From Colias croceus (Eukaryota; Arthropoda; Insecta; Lepidoptera; Pieridae), in assembly GCF_905220415.1 (NCBI RefSeq), contig NC_059568.1:496001-560000 (forward strand): a DNA stretch of 64,000 nucleotides, in the 5' to 3' direction. A program made the position numbers and the translations under genes. Numbering within the stretch: the first letter of the stretch is position 1; every line of letters begins with the position of its first letter. This document shows positions 1-12,480 of the stretch, in pieces. Under the pieces are notes generated by a model, which saw nothing but the letters and a program-made list of their open reading frames with translations, did no database searches and was not told the DNA's origin.

Positions 1-1415
1 GGATGGAGCGGCAGAAGCTGGGCGGCTCGTACTCCTCCCACCGAGCGCAGTCGGAGAAGCACGTGGTGGTCTGCTCCACCACGCTCCACGCGGACACCAT
101 CATGGACTTCCTCAACGAGTTCTATGCACACCCTCTGCTGCAGGACTACTACGTGGTGCTCTTGTCTCCCATGGAACTTGATACTACGATGAGGATGATA
201 CTGCAGGTAAATAATAAGTCGGATTAAACCTACAAATAACTTAGATCTACATTCTACAAATAATTAACATTAAAATGTCTTTATTAAAAGATTCTTATTT
301 TTTTCTCTATGTTTTCAAAGAAATTGTAAATCCTTAAGATATTAAAAGTATATTTATAAAATCAAACCATGCACTTGAACTTTCACAAATATAAGCTAGT
401 AAAATATACATAAGAAAATGTAATATTTATCACACAATATATCTAAACCCACTTTCCAACTTGTTTGTTAGGTCCCTATATGGGCACAGCGCGTGATCTA
501 CATCCAAGGGTCATGCCTCAAGGACACAGACCTGATCCGCGCGAGGATGAACGAGGCAGAGGCCTGTTTCATCCTCGCTGCGAGGAACTATGCTGATAAA
601 ACTGCTGCAGATGAGCATACTATCCTCAGGTAAGCGATTGCTTTTCACAATTTGCAAAAGTATAATATTGACATAATTTCTTATCTTTATTTTGTTGATA
701 AAAAAATGAAATTAGCAAAAGTTAAAGTAAATTCTAAGATACTACTCCATCCTCTAACTCTAACAATACACCCTATAACCATTTCCTTACATTATGACAT
801 AAAATTCCAGGTCATGGGCCGTTAAAGACTTCGCTCCAGACGTGCCGCAGTACGTGCAGATCTTCAGACCAGAGAACAAATTGCACGTGAAGTTCGCAGA
901 GTTCGTGGTCTGCGAGGACGAGTTCAAGTATGCTCTGCTGGCGAACAACTGCACCTGCCCTGGAGCGTCCACACTGGTCACCTTGCTGCTGCACACCAGC
1001 CGAGGACAGTATGTAGCTTTGTGTCTTTTTTATGGGATGATAACCACAAATTGATCCTGTGTTTATAAACATAAAACTAGACAGTTTGATTAGGGATTAT
1101 ATAGACTTGCACTTGAAAACATACCTGGTACCTATTGATTTATTCATTCAATTAAAAAAAAATATTATATCGTATGTATAGGTCAAACTAGATATTAAAA
1201 ATACAAAAGAAATCAAGCATACACGTATATTAACTAAACTTATAAAACGTATATTAAAATTACAGAGAAGGGCAACAGTCGCCCGAGGAGTGGCACAGGC
1301 TGTACGGCAAGTGCTCCGGCAACGAGATCTACCACATCCTGCTCGGCGACAGCCGCTTCTTCGGCGAGTACGAGGGCAAGAGCTTCACCTACGCCAGCTT
1401 CCACTCACACCGCAA
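1..1415 (+). CDS. SLO2: Slo2 exons encoding the RCK1 domain
   Basis: Four exons (1-206, 472-629, 811-1008, 1266-1415) encode the first RCK gating-ring domain. Phases agree: exon 1 ends on a whole codon (CAG), and the next three junctions are phase 2, splitting Arg (AG|G), Gln (CA|A) and Lys (AA|G). Visible landmarks are the Rossmann-like start KHVVVCSTTLHADTIMDFL, the stretch RVIYIQGSCLKD, and VKDFAPDVPQYVQIFRPENK. The bases at 1-2 complete a codon begun upstream, so the ATG at 3 is an internal methionine and not a start. Confidence 0.93.
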
Positions 1416-4400
1416 GTGTGTCATCAATTTAATTTCAATATAATATATTTACTTTGAATGTGTCCATATTACATCGAAATTGTAATATTTAAAATTTTAA
1501 TTGATAATGGATAATGGCCTTAATTTTAACAGGTACGGTGTCGCCTTGGTCGGAGTTCGCCCCGCCGAACTACCAGAATTTTATGAGGAAACGATATTAT
1601 TAAATCCCGGTCCGAGACACATAATGAAAGCGAGTGATACATGTTATTATATGAGCATCACAAAAGAGGAGAATTCCGCTTTTGTTTCCGACAAACAGGC
1701 GGAGAAACCGATAGCAAAAGATCAGACAGCTTGTAGCCTGGTCTCTAACGAGAGGGACGCGGAAGAGGGAGGCGGGCGGAAAAGAGCAGACGGTAGTAAA
1801 ATGGATCCATTCGACCTCCCAAAAGTGGTTCTACAAGCTCCCGCAAGTTCAAATGCATCGCCATCACGCCATACTGTTTCATCCGCTAATTTTACTATGA
1901 CTAGCTGTGAGTGCCACAGTGATTACAAAAGTAGGCCGATACCTTTGCCTGTATTTGATAGAGACGGCTAGCATTCGACCTACTTTTTATTAATTTTGCT
2001 TAAGTTGCTCGATGTCAACAAAATTTATTGTAGCACCAGCATTTAAAGAACAATTGGCACGCGACAATGAGCAGCTCACACATAGTACCTAGATGTTACC
2101 AACTGTGACCACGGAACCGTGATGCTCGCGGGGTCGCTTTGGATATCAAGTTCACCTAAAGCAGTATGATAATTATAATTATACTTATTGCTGCAATTTT
2201 GTTTGCAACTAAAAAAACTCCTTTCAGTCCATAATAAAGAAGTAAACCAAAGAGATACTTTGCAAAGTTAGCTTCGTATCCTATTTGCGGCGGTCCTGTT
2301 AGCGTTAAGTTAATGTCTGATTTCAATCACATTTCTGATTTAGAACTGTGTACTTACCTTTAAATGACTTTCGGTGGTGACAGTCAGCTATGAATGTTTT
2401 GAATTAATTTTAATATAAGTTAATACTGTTAGCAGTAAACCGAGCAGACTTCAGAATGTAAGAGGCGGCGGCCGTAAGTCCCGAGCTGTACACTAGCCCA
2501 TGTTCCATTCTCATTGTGAAATTGTGAAACCCGACCATTGACCGACAAGTTTGATGCATGCCCGTTTGTTACACATTTTTATAACGGCTTCTGAAGGTAT
2601 GCGTAGAGCTCAGCTCTAACCAGCATTATTAACAATTAATTGAACGTTGTAAGGCACTTTTGTGCGTGAAAGTGTATCACAATTACTAAAAAAGTATGGC
2701 GTGGTCGTCTAACCTCACCCATCGGCTCCTTTTTGAGAATGATTTATGGAATGCATTAATTATTATTGGCATGTTAAGTTCTTTGAACGTTTATTTGCCA
2801 GTGCAGTCTCGGAATGGTTCGTCACATCCTTTGTTCGCATTTTTGCTAATATCCGTCTTCATTGACCACATGAATCGTTGCCTTGTTAGAGGCTTTTTCA
2901 TAATTTAAATCTTCACATTAAAAATTTAGCGTATTTTATGTTAAAATTAATAAAGTAGTTTGTAATATTATGAGCAACTTAGCAAAGCGCAGATAATTAC
3001 GGACAAGTTGAAGTATTGCAAACCGTAATTATTGCGTTAAAGTTTATCAGTGTCGGCACTCATTCTAGTTAAGATAGCTTTACTGTGGGTATATTATTAA
3101 TTCACTGTACCGTTGGGACAGATAAAGTGGAGGGCTCGGAGTCTCGTCTGTGTCTCAAAGACTCCCCGGCTACCGACAGCGCTACGGACAGTCATCTGCT
3201 CTTGCCACGGCCAGACAATCCTAACTTCCTTAGTCCTGATACTCTACATTCACGGCGAGGTATTGAATATATTTTATTACAAATAAGAAACTAGTCAAGC
3301 ATGTACTGGTATATGAATAACCGATAAACACAAGAAAAATAATTATAATAGAATAGAAAAATATTTTATGTTGTGAACTGTCATGGGCGGCGACCATCAC
3401 CTTCAAGTGGGTCGCCTGCTCCATTGCCGGGGTTGCAATAAAAAGAAAATAAAGAATTACATTCGTCACACAATTTTTACAAAATTGGTGTCAAACAGGA
3501 AGCAGACGACCATCGATACTGCCTGTACCGGACATGGTGACCAGCAGCCTGAACATTGCGTCAGACAACCAAGAGGAGGAGCCCGAAGTGGACGCCAGTG
3601 AAGATGAACTGGAAGACAACGTGCCCTGGAGGTCCCCTTCAGAGAAGATCGCGTAAGAGTTGCACGCTTCTTGTGTCTGCCCTCTCGCCATTGACACCGC
3701 CGTCAATATTATCACTTGCATGCGCTTTTATCCGTTTTAATTTATGAATTTAATTATTTTCAACACGCCGATGTTTGGAAGTTTTATCAGCATTTTTTTA
3801 AATTTTTAAAAGCATAGTCTTAAATATCTGTATCACCGATTATCTGAGGACATATTCTTTGAGACTATGCTTATATATTTTTAAAATATATTTTTAATTA
3901 ATTGTTAGATAATCACTGCTGTTATTTCAATTTCTCATTGTTATAGCCTGTTCGTTCAGTCGTGTAGATAGCTGAACAGAAAGCGGCTGCATGCCCTCAG
4001 GCCACACGTACGTATATTCCGTTGAGAACCTCTTTATTTGTTCTGCTTGCTTGATTCATGTTCACATTGACTCATACAACATTGTCAAGTAAACCGCGCC
4101 GCCATCTATCTGGATTGACATCTCCTAACAACAACCATAACTCGACTCACTTAGACAATATTATAACATTAAACATCCCCATACATATAAATTTACCGAT
4201 TAGCATGCATTTAATAACTAGGTTAAATAAATAAAACTCTGTGACTTTTATAAAATTACAAAATTATTAAAATACGATATACATGAATGTAGTCAATGTA
4301 AATAAAAGTCAAAGCTTGGAAATAGGAAGTTTTCTTTTATTGAACAATTATTAATCGGATTTGATGATGGAACAAACAATAATTTAGATAATTGAAATAA

Positions 4401-7400
4401 CTTAGCCACAAACATTATAACCAACAATGCCATCGCGTGGTGAGAATTATGTGCTAATCAAAATAAGCATACCATCGAGAAGGGTCGGTATAAAGTAACT
4501 TAAATGACTAATAACCCAGTGGATAAAGTTGCACAAAAGCCGTTTAATAAATGTTCTGCTAATGATATCCAAGTCCAATCCCAACACGAATAGAATAGAG
4601 AGCACTGTAATCCCCGTGAGTGTGTAGGTGTTCTATACGAATGTGCATTGTATCCCTGAGTATCCCATGTTCCGGCGGCAGAGACGACGCGACCAGCAGC
4701 TCCATGTGGTCGCTGGACTGCCACGGGAGGTCCGCCTGGCGCAACGACTTCTCGAGGTGAGACCTTCCCTAGAGCAGGATTTGTACGAGCCCTTTTCCTT
4801 ATATCATGAAAGTTAATATCTAACCATTGGTGTAAATTGACTCGTACAAGTTCCCCGAGTCCTGTATTCTGTGCTCACTCCTTGTTGGAGGGTGAATCGA
4901 TGTTATAGCTGACGTAGATAACACTAGATTTATGTTATGCTGAGCATGATTCTGATTCCAATGTAAAATAGATCTGCACTGTGAATTAGTTTTATTCGTT
5001 TTAATAAATACCAAACCAGTTACTTCATAACAATATTCACACTTGTGGATATTAAAATTTTATTGTATTTTTTCTTATTATCTTAGCTTCGCTTGTGCCT
5101 TCGTTTCGGATCATAGTGGTTAATTTGGAAATTAGGCTTTCGATAAAGTTGTTTTAATGTTTAGGATCGTGAAAGGTTTCCCGCCAGTCTCGCCTTTCAT
5201 CGGAGTGAGTCCGACGCTTTGCTACTTGCTTAAGGAAAAGAAGCCGCTGTGCTGTCTGCAACTAGCGCAAGTGTGTGAGCATTGCTCGTATAGAAACGCG
5301 AAGGAGTACCAGTGGCAGAACAAGACGATCATCTTGGCAGCAGATTATGCGTCTAACGGAATTTACAACTTTATAATTCCCTTGCGAGCTCACTTTAGAT
5401 CAAAGACGTCGCTGAATCCAATTATACTGCTACTGGAACGCAGACCTGATATAGCATTTTTGGATGCCATATCATACTTCCCGTTGGTATATTGGATGAT
5501 GGGAACCATTGATTCGTAAGTTATTCTCTCTGATTCAATATTTTACAGTACATAAATACCAGGCAGCAGTACTGATTCTCATGTTATCCACAGGTTGGAT
5601 GATCTTCTTAGAGCTGGGATAACTCTCGCAGAGAATGTTGTAGTGGTCAATAAGGAATTGTCAAATTCAGCGGAAGAGGACAGTTTGTCCGACTGCAACA
5701 CCATTGTGGCGGTTCAAACAATGTTCAAGTAAAAATCTTTTACCTTCATTATTAGACTAAGCCAACCTAGATTATATTCGCTTATTTGCGAAGGCAGTGC
5801 GATTTGCTAGCGCAGTTTGTCAAAGCGAATTACTTACCGCTAAGAGTATGAATATAGTAATTATCAAAATTGTTATCTATTGCAGATTCTTTCCATCAAT
5901 AAGATCCATCACGGAGCTATCGCAATCGTCGAACATGCGCTTCATGCAGTTCCGTGCACATGACAAATATGCTCTGCATCTTTCAAAGATGGAAAAGGTA
6001 GCAGTTGTTTGCTGTCATTGATTACTTTTAGATAAAAGCAAAAAATCTATATAAAAATTCTCTCTAAAAATAATTTAAGAATAGAATTTATACAAAATTA
6101 GTCTTTCACTTCTTTGTCCTTGAAACATTTTTTTTTTAATGTTTTGAGTAGCTTTAACATGAACATACTAAATTGACAAGTCTATATAACTGCGTTAAAA
6201 ACAACCGACTTCAAACTTGCACTTGCAACATTTACAAATACAGACAAAAATGCTCATAAAATAAAAACTACTGGACCTATCCGAATAAAATTTTTATGGG
6301 ACCAATTCGACACTATCCCGCATCGAACAAAAAAAGAATCACGTAAATCGGTTCAGAAACCTCGGAGAAATCGGTGTACATACATAAAAAAAATATACCG
6401 GCCAAATTGATAACCTCCTCCTTGTTTTTTTGAAGTCGGTTAAAAATATTATATATCTCAGCTACAACTGTAGTTAAGTAAATCGTCTGACTATTTTCAG
6501 CGTGAAAAGGAGCGCGGCTCGCACATATCATACATGTTCCGCCTCCCGTTCGCCGCGGGCTCCGTGTTCTCGGCGTCCATGCTGGACACTCTGCTGTACC
6601 AGGCCTTCGTCAAGGACTACGTCATCACGTTCGTCCGCCTGCTGCTGGGGGTCGACCAGGCGCCTGGATCCGGGTTCCTTACATCCGTAAGTGTCCACTT
6701 CTGTTCCATATGCTGTTGCGTGTTCACCGCCATCTCTATCATCCTTAACGCATAGCGAACATTTTAAATTTCAAGCGAATTCCATTTTACTATGAAATAT
6801 CTTATTTCTGTTATGTTTTGTTCAATAACATTTTCGATATTAAGTCTCCGCCACCTCACTCAAACTTTTTGACGTCACAACAGATGAAAATAACAAAGGA
6901 AGACATGTGGATCCGTACATACGGTCGGCTTTACCAAAAGTTATGTTCGACATCTTGCGAAATCCCGATCGGTATCTATCGAACCCAGGACACGAGCCTG
7001 GCCGACCCTTCTCACGTGAGTATGTCTCCACGCGGCTCCTCAAGTTGGTTATGGTCACGCCTCACGGGAATGCGAACATCGCAAGGATCGGTGAGTCGGT
7101 CTCTACTTCTCAACTCCTTAAATACAGTCCTTTGCTCCTTGCACAAGATTACTTGTTTTATTTCTTCTATTCCTTAACGTTACTTTTTTTATTAGGATAT
7201 CTCGATTTGCTTTCGGGCCATTTAGTTTTTCTTTTCTAACAATAGCTTAATAAAAAAGTCCGTAGAAAAAGCAAATCGAGTTTGTATGTATATACCAGAT
7301 TTAGATCAGTGTTATTCGATTTAATCGCGACCCTCTTGCCGTCAGTACCTACCTCTGTTTTTAAATCTATGTTGACAACATATTCTTTATGTTACGTTAG

Positions 7401-10400
7401 TCTTTATTATGCGATTTTCATTTTGATGTGGTGATTCAGATAATTTGCTTTTTATTAACTATGTGACGAGTGTTGCGATTGTAAGGAATTGGAAAACACT
7501 GATTCACTCGCTACTGTCAAGTAACTTGCAGTTCAATTTTGGCTTACAAATATTAGACTCGGTACTTTAATTTCAGCTATAACTAAATTCTGTAATACAG
7601 GCTGCACTTTAGTTACAAAAAATCCTTACAATTTGATCGTTACCACCCCTTCCTTGTCCCTGGACTGTATTTCGGGTTTTTGGATCTGTTATTTTTTTAC
7701 ATTTTCCTCGTAACTGAGGCACTATCATTTGTTCTACATATCCGAGCCTACACTTGTGGCGTCTTTGTAATTAGTTCAGCATTTACATATTTGTCTCCTT
7801 ACACGGTACCTCAATTTATTTGGAACACGTGCTTTATTTTATATGTTTCATCGCAAACTGCTACTAGCCAAAGAGAGAATATTGCTTTGCGTTGACGGTA
7901 AATTAACTGATCGGGATACTGAGTACAAGTCGAAAGATGTTCGGGTCGAGGTCGATGATCGCAATCCCGCCATGTTGTTGTAGTGGTTCTTGCATGACTA
8001 GCCTAGGCCTAGATCTGCAGACGGTATCGTCTGGACTTTTCATTTACTGGGAACATTAATGTTACCTTCATAACGTTGCGATACTATTAGAACATGTGGT
8101 CTGATAATCATTTCCTATTAAATAATATGATTTGTGTTAATTAGTAAAAGAAAGGCAAGAAAATGTACTTAATAACTATTACGAAACATTTTTAATAGAT
8201 GTTAAAGGCGACTTGTTCATTATATTAAGTGACTTTCTGGTATTAGTCATATAATAAATAAATCGCAATTAAATGTAAAGAAACATCAAACTCAAATAAA
8301 CACCAAGAAAACACAAATATAATAAATAAATTGGTAATGGTACACATTAGTATATATCCTTTCATAAAGAAAGAACTATGCTTATATGCTTGACCAGATG
8401 AAAGAAATATAAAAATAACAACAAAAGCGCATAGTTGTAGCCTGGCGTAGGAGATGAACGCAAGCTTTGTTCAGAAATTTTAAATGGCTGATTAGGAAAA
8501 TTTTATTGATTATAGAAGAATGTAGTATCTACAGTAGATAATGTTAATTAAGGTAAAAGTTCTTATAATTTTTTTATTGAACAGCTCATTAAAATACTAA
8601 CCAAAAACACTAACTATGCTTCACCCAATTATTAACACGACTTTTCTAAGACTTATAAATTTTCAAACGGACTTTCAGACAGTCTTATAAAGCTCTTCTT
8701 TCACGATACGCACTTTACAAGTTGTGACACTGATCTCTATTATACAGGTAGTTAAATCTATGATGATTAGGAACAAAAGATGCTCAATCACCAGGCATAC
8801 TCTTATACACCCAAATAATATAGCTCAGTGACACTACACAAAACTGCATGAAGGAGAACTAGTTTCTAAGAATTAGGTCTTTCTGCTCGAGCTTTTTGGA
8901 TGAACGGAAATGATTGTCACTTGAGCACGTTAGAGTAGCATAGGATTGCGTATATAGCAGACGTGTGAAAGGCTACTTGCAGGCGGGTTCGGAGGAGAGC
9001 CGGCAGGGCGGAAGGGCGGAGGGCCGGACCGACTCGCGGTCTCCGACGGGCTGCCTGAGCGGCTGCTACGGCGACCGCACGCCGGCGGTAAGCTCAGTGC
9101 TGGGCTGCACAGTGGCGAATGTCGCGTTAACGATTGGTGTATGATATCTGAGGTTCCCGTCCTATTCACTAGTCGCAAGCTTATAAGATAATGGTGTGAA
9201 ATGAAGTCTGATAGGAACCCAGTACTTGTCAGTTAGAAAGGGATGCTGCACATTCACTTTCTTATAATAAAATGGTGGTTATAACTACAAGCATCTTATA
9301 CCGATAACTTATAAAACGCTTAAAATTTTAAAGCAAAATACGGTTTGAGTAATCATGGAAATATTATAGCATTTCCTACAAGTAAGTACATAGACCAATC
9401 ATTCACGTGATAATCGACAATATGCAGTCGGCCTAACAAAAACTTACAGACGGCTAAGGGAAAAAATGCCTGGATACAACAGTATAGTAATTACACTCAA
9501 ATATAATTAAATACTATATTGTACAATAAATCTACAGAAAAACTCTAAAACCGTCCCTTGGTCGTTGTTATTGCAGATCTTATATTCCTGATTATATTTC
9601 TTAAGAGGCATCAAAAGGTACTAAACTAACGGGATCGTTGCAGGTACTCGATCATTTAATTTATAATTACATAGCAATACGACATTACATTATTACATCT
9701 CACCCGGTTCTTTGAAGCGTCGAGATCACATCGCAGGCTGTAGAGCAACTAGATTAGCGATAGGCATTGAGTGTCGCAATGTGCATCATTGGCACTTAGA
9801 TCATAGAGTAGACTCGATTCAACACACAATCAATACGGGCCTTCACCAGATCTACTTTGTATGCCAGTCTAAGGGCCGTATTCGTTGAGTCCGTGGGCAA
9901 ACTCCACATTTTCATAGGAACTGCATGTTTAACGTTAAGCACAACAATATGTATGCACCCGTGGACACGAATTATGAAACATACACATTGTTGTTGTCGA
10001 CCAACTCAGAGGAATCGACAGTAAAATTTAAATTTAAGAAATGTTCACAGTATTCGGCGAGTCTCGCTGATGAGGCGAGGGACAACCACGCGCAACAGAT
10101 TGAGAGGGCTGAGATAGCGAACTTGGTGCGATCTCGCATGGAGTCGCTAAATTTGAGCGGGATCGACTATGACGATGTCAGTGAGAAGCGCAACAGCCTG
10201 TCTTACGTTATCATCAACCCCAGCTGCGATTTGAACTTGCAGGAAGGAGATATCATGTATGTTGCTTTACTTTAACATATTTTTAAAAATCATAAGCCTG
10301 TAGAGGATTTTTCAGTCTTTCCTTTTTACTTTACAGATATCTCGTTCGACCATCCCCGTTCTCGGCGCAGAAGACATTCGAACGCCACAACAGTCGCCGA

Positions 10401-10940
10401 AAGTCGAACATAAGCTTCTGTTCGAGCGCATTGATTCAAGCGGCGGCGGGTGACGGTCGCAGAGGCTCAGCCATGGCGGGCCTGTCGAGCTTGTCACCCC
10501 GGGCGCCGCCCCTGTCCAACACCAAGGCGAATTCGCTGTCGCTGCCTGACAGTCCCACCATATTAACGGACTTTCGAGGCCGCTCCAACTCGCTGCGAGT
10601 GGTCGACGAGTCCTTGCTGCGTCGGTCGAACTCTCTGCGGCAGGGTATCGGCTTGGGCGCGATATCTCGCCGGCGAAAGAGCAGCCTCGAAGAGATCGGC
10701 ATCACGCACTTCAACTCGCTGCTGCAACATCAACAGCAACAGCAGCAGCAGAACGCCGAGGCGATCAAGATGGCGCTGAACGGGAGCATCGGCTTGGAAG
10801 TGACGCCGCCCGACGAGGGGCCCGTGGACCTGGGCGGGCCGTTCAGCGGCTACCAGGAGCTGGCGGCGGCGCTGCCCTCCGCGTCGTCGGCGGCGAGCCT
10901 GTCGCCGGACCCGCAGCTGCTGCAGGGCACCATCGTATGA
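1..10940 (+). CDS. SLO2: Slo2/KCNT sodium-activated potassium channel, 3' part of gene (5' exons outside window)
   Basis: Large-conductance K+ channel alpha subunit of the Slo2 (KCNT, Slack/Slick) family, a plasma-membrane channel gated by cytosolic ions. Only the cytoplasmic part is here; the S1-S6 pore exons must lie left of position 1. Exons placed by phase: 1-206, 472-629, 811-1008, 1266-1415, 1533-1906, 3122-3259, 3499-3652, 4682-4756, 5165-5515, 5594-5728, 5886-5997, 6501-6686, 6884-7015, 8983-9087, 10051-10256, 10337-10940. They join without a stop into about 1,093 residues. Family-diagnostic stretches are ERQKLGGSY and FLNEFYAHPLLQDYY at the start of RCK1, RSWAVKDFAP, LLNPGPRH, KGFPPVSPFIG before RCK2, SNMRFMQFRAHD, MFRLPFAAG, DTLLYQAFVKDY and IRTYGRLYQKLC. 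Known: these motifs are conserved between insect and vertebrate Slo2. Inferred: exon order and junctions. The fifth-exon donor and the 35-codon exon are the least certain parts. Confidence 0.95.
1533..1906 (+). CDS. SLO2: Slo2 exon at the RCK1/linker boundary, with three same-phase donor candidates
   Basis: Reads YGVALVGVRPAELPEF and LLNPGPRHIMKASDTCYY, then a hydrophilic linker rich in Lys, Glu and Ser. The acceptor at 1531-1532 completes Lys. The reading frame stays open to a stop at 1969-1971, but the next exon (from 3122) needs a phase-1 donor. Three candidates fit: GTGAGT at 1907, GTGATT at 1919 and GTAGGC at 1931. They lie exactly 12 bp apart, and each restores the frame. GTGAGT matches the donor consensus best and is used here. 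Confidence 0.8.
1972..3121 (+). other. Slo2 intron, no further feature seen
   Basis: Lies between the linker exons. An open stretch from 2,696 with hydrophobic content has no splice partners and low coding quality. I see no transposon ends. Confidence 0.4.
3122..4756 (+). CDS. SLO2: Slo2 exons encoding the RCK1-RCK2 linker
   Basis: Three short exons, 3122-3259, 3499-3652 and 4682-4756. They carry KVEGSESRLCLKDSPATDS, then RRPSILPVPDMVTSS, an acidic Glu/Asp run (EEEPEVDASEDELED), WRSPSEKIA, and DDATSSSMWSLDCHGRSAW. Phases 1, 1, 2 and 2 agree across all junctions, and the last ends AG before the RIVKGFPPVSP of the next exon. The RRPS and SPSEK motifs look like kinase targets. The linker is the most divergent part of the family, so exon ends here rest on phase and splice signals only. 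Confidence 0.82.
5165..7015 (+). CDS. SLO2: Slo2 exons encoding the RCK2 domain
   Basis: Five exons (5165-5515, 5594-5728, 5886-5997, 6501-6686, 6884-7015) encode the second RCK domain. Landmarks in order: KGFPPVSPFIGVSPTLCYLL, ADYASNGIYNFIIPLRAHF, LNPIILLLERRPD, AENVVVVNKEL, ITELSQSSNMRFMQFRAHD, MFRLPFAAGSVFSASML, LLLGVDQAPGSGF, and MWIRTYGRLYQKLCSTSCE. All junctions are in phase and donors are consensus or near-consensus (GTAAGT after 5515 and 6686, GTGAGT after 7015). This is the best-conserved part of the gene in the window. Confidence 0.95.
6195..6448. mobile_element. MITE/SINE-like repeat with AACCGACTTCAAA ends, in Slo2 intron
   Basis: Left end has AACCGACTTCAAA after TTAAAAAC. Right end has TTTTTTTGAAGTCGGTTAAA, its reverse complement, so the termini are inverted. 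The interior contains AAACTACTGGACCTATCCGA and CAAGGAGGAGG-type sequence (as its complement near the right end). Elements with these ends are very common in lepidopteran introns. No coding capacity. Confidence 0.7.
7016..8982 (+). other. Long Slo2 intron, nothing further supported
   Basis: Nearly 2 kb of AT-rich sequence. The frame after 7,015 stays open a short way in two frames past the GTGAGT donor, but this fits no conserved Slo2 sequence and I treat it as intron. The next intron, 9088-10050, is likewise unremarkable. Confidence 0.4.
8983..9087 (+). CDS. SLO2: Probable 35-codon Slo2 exon, GC-rich, possibly alternative
   Basis: A 105-nt open block flanked by TTGCAG and GTAAGC, phase 0 on both sides, lying between two Slo2 exons that also meet in phase 0. 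It encodes a hydrophilic Arg/Gly/Ser segment (AGSEESRQGG, TDSRSPTGC). GC content rises sharply against both introns, as in the other Slo2 exons. Because it is symmetric, it can be included or skipped without a frameshift. I cannot tell which form is used. Confidence 0.68.
10051..10940 (+). CDS. SLO2: Slo2 last two exons: end of gating ring and C-terminal tail
   Basis: Exons 10051-10256 and 10337-10940 join at phase 2 (AT|A, Ile). The first encodes ANLVRSRMESLNLSGIDYDD and NSLSYVIINPSCDLNLQEGD, the conserved end of Slo2. The second encodes YLVRPSPFS and a long tail with repeated basic/Ser motifs (NSRRKSN, RGRSNSLR, RRSNSLR, SRRRKSSLEE), then a His-Gln run from CAACAG repeats near 10,730, then Leu/Ser/Pro-rich sequence. 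The protein ends Gly-Thr-Ile-Val, which fits a class I PDZ ligand (S/T at -2, hydrophobic at 0). Confidence 0.92.
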
Positions 10941-12480
10941 TACAACCCCATGTGGGGCCGGCGACTCAGGCGACGACGCAAGGATTGAACGGACCACTCG
11001 ACTCGGTCCCATTTGAACCCTGTCCCTTAGCCTCAGATCTCTCTGCACGTATTGTAGTGTTGCAAATGTAACTTTCTAACCTATCGGAGTGGACTAGATG
11101 CGGTAACGCAGTGAATTGTTAGCGGGATCAACTAGTTAGTACGTAGAGGAAATACGTTGGCGTAAGGCTGTATATATCTTTAAGCTTTACCTATCTTTAC
11201 TGTAACTTGGCATTGTACGTGTAAATAACTACTGTGTAGCGTGTACGGCGGTCACGTCTCGCGCCTGGTCTCTATTTATCGACTTTTGTATCTTCTAAAG
11301 ACCAGGCTAATGAATCTTATACAAGATATTTGAGAATTTTAAATTATTAAAGAGTCGAATTGTAAATTATTTTAACTAGATTGGACATTTAATGAAAATT
11401 GAATTATTCATAATAAAATATTGTGTATGTATTCATTCATGGAATATGACAAGAGATATATACATTTATATAACGATTGGCAACCTTTTGAGAAAATGAT
11501 ATATTTTATTACATAAGTAGAGTATGTGTATCAAATTGCACAAAAGTGGCGTTAAGATGAAATCGACGTCGTCATTGTTATTTACAATTATGTTCACTTT
11601 TAATTTTTGATCTCAATTTAAATAATTCTCAAATCATTTTTAATTAACTAATTAAGAATGAAAATATTTCTCTATTGTGGCAGCATTTATTACGTTGTTC
11701 ATAAAATTATTTTATTGTTATAATATTCGTGTTTAGCACGCACACACACACATCATGTACACAAAATATATGACACACAACAATAAACATTACACACACC
11801 GAATTTTTCAAAGATATTGGATTTTTTACTTTTAAGTACACATACCAATAAAAATAAGTTATGAAGAAATAAAACTTACTGTACCAGACCAAGAAATAGA
11901 GGAGGGTTGGGGGAATGATTTTGTAATTTTTTGTGTAAAGTATTTGTTTCGACAGTACAGACGGACGATTCAACGCTGTTTCTTTATTTAGTTTTGACGT
12001 AATTTCGAATAGCCATCGTTGGAATATTCCTTAATTCTTCTTTACCATTTCCTTGTTTAAATACAGTGCACTTTTTCATAAGTAACATCACATATTCACT
12101 TGTATATCTACACCATATCTACACTAATAATTCGATACAGTTTGTATGTTTGTAAGTAGTTAAAAGCAATAAGAATTTATGTGTATACCTAAGCTACATT
12201 CTCTAAGAAGCAGTGGAGATGAAACCGCGGCGCATAACTTGTCTGTGTACTATTTAACCGAATAGATTTAAACATTACGATTTACACTATGGTTCAATGG
12301 ATGTTCTGTAACCTTCATCATTGTGAAACTAGATAATATTAACATACATAATTAATCTCATTATATCGAATACTCTAGGGTAGTTGTACTTGACATTGTA
12401 TTTAACTATATTCCACTAAGATGTAATTTTGGCGACATGTGCCCTCAATTATTGCAATGCTAATAAAGGCAACAAACAAT
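10941..12480 (+). other. Slo2 3' untranslated region with poly(A) signal
   Basis: AT-rich noncoding sequence after the TGA at 10,938. The best cleavage signal is AATAAA at 12,462-12,467, followed after about 20 bases by a GT/T-rich stretch (TGTGTTTTATTTT). An earlier AATAAA lies near 11,412. A short CA-dinucleotide stretch lies near 11,740. No other gene is seen. Confidence 0.55.

Noticed and set aside
1931..1971. Slo2 exon continuing to the TAG at 1,969 as the true C-terminus
   Set aside because: The conserved RCK2 domain continues in phase downstream. A stop here would give a truncated channel; possible only as a minor read-through isoform.
2696..2908. A 70-residue hydrophobic open frame in a Slo2 intron
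   Set aside because: No splice partners, promoter or recognisable domain; AT-rich chance frame.
10563..11048. Minus-strand frame of 161 codons opposite the last Slo2 exon
   Set aside because: Antisense of a GC-rich coding exon; composition is Arg/Leu-rich shadow with no domain.
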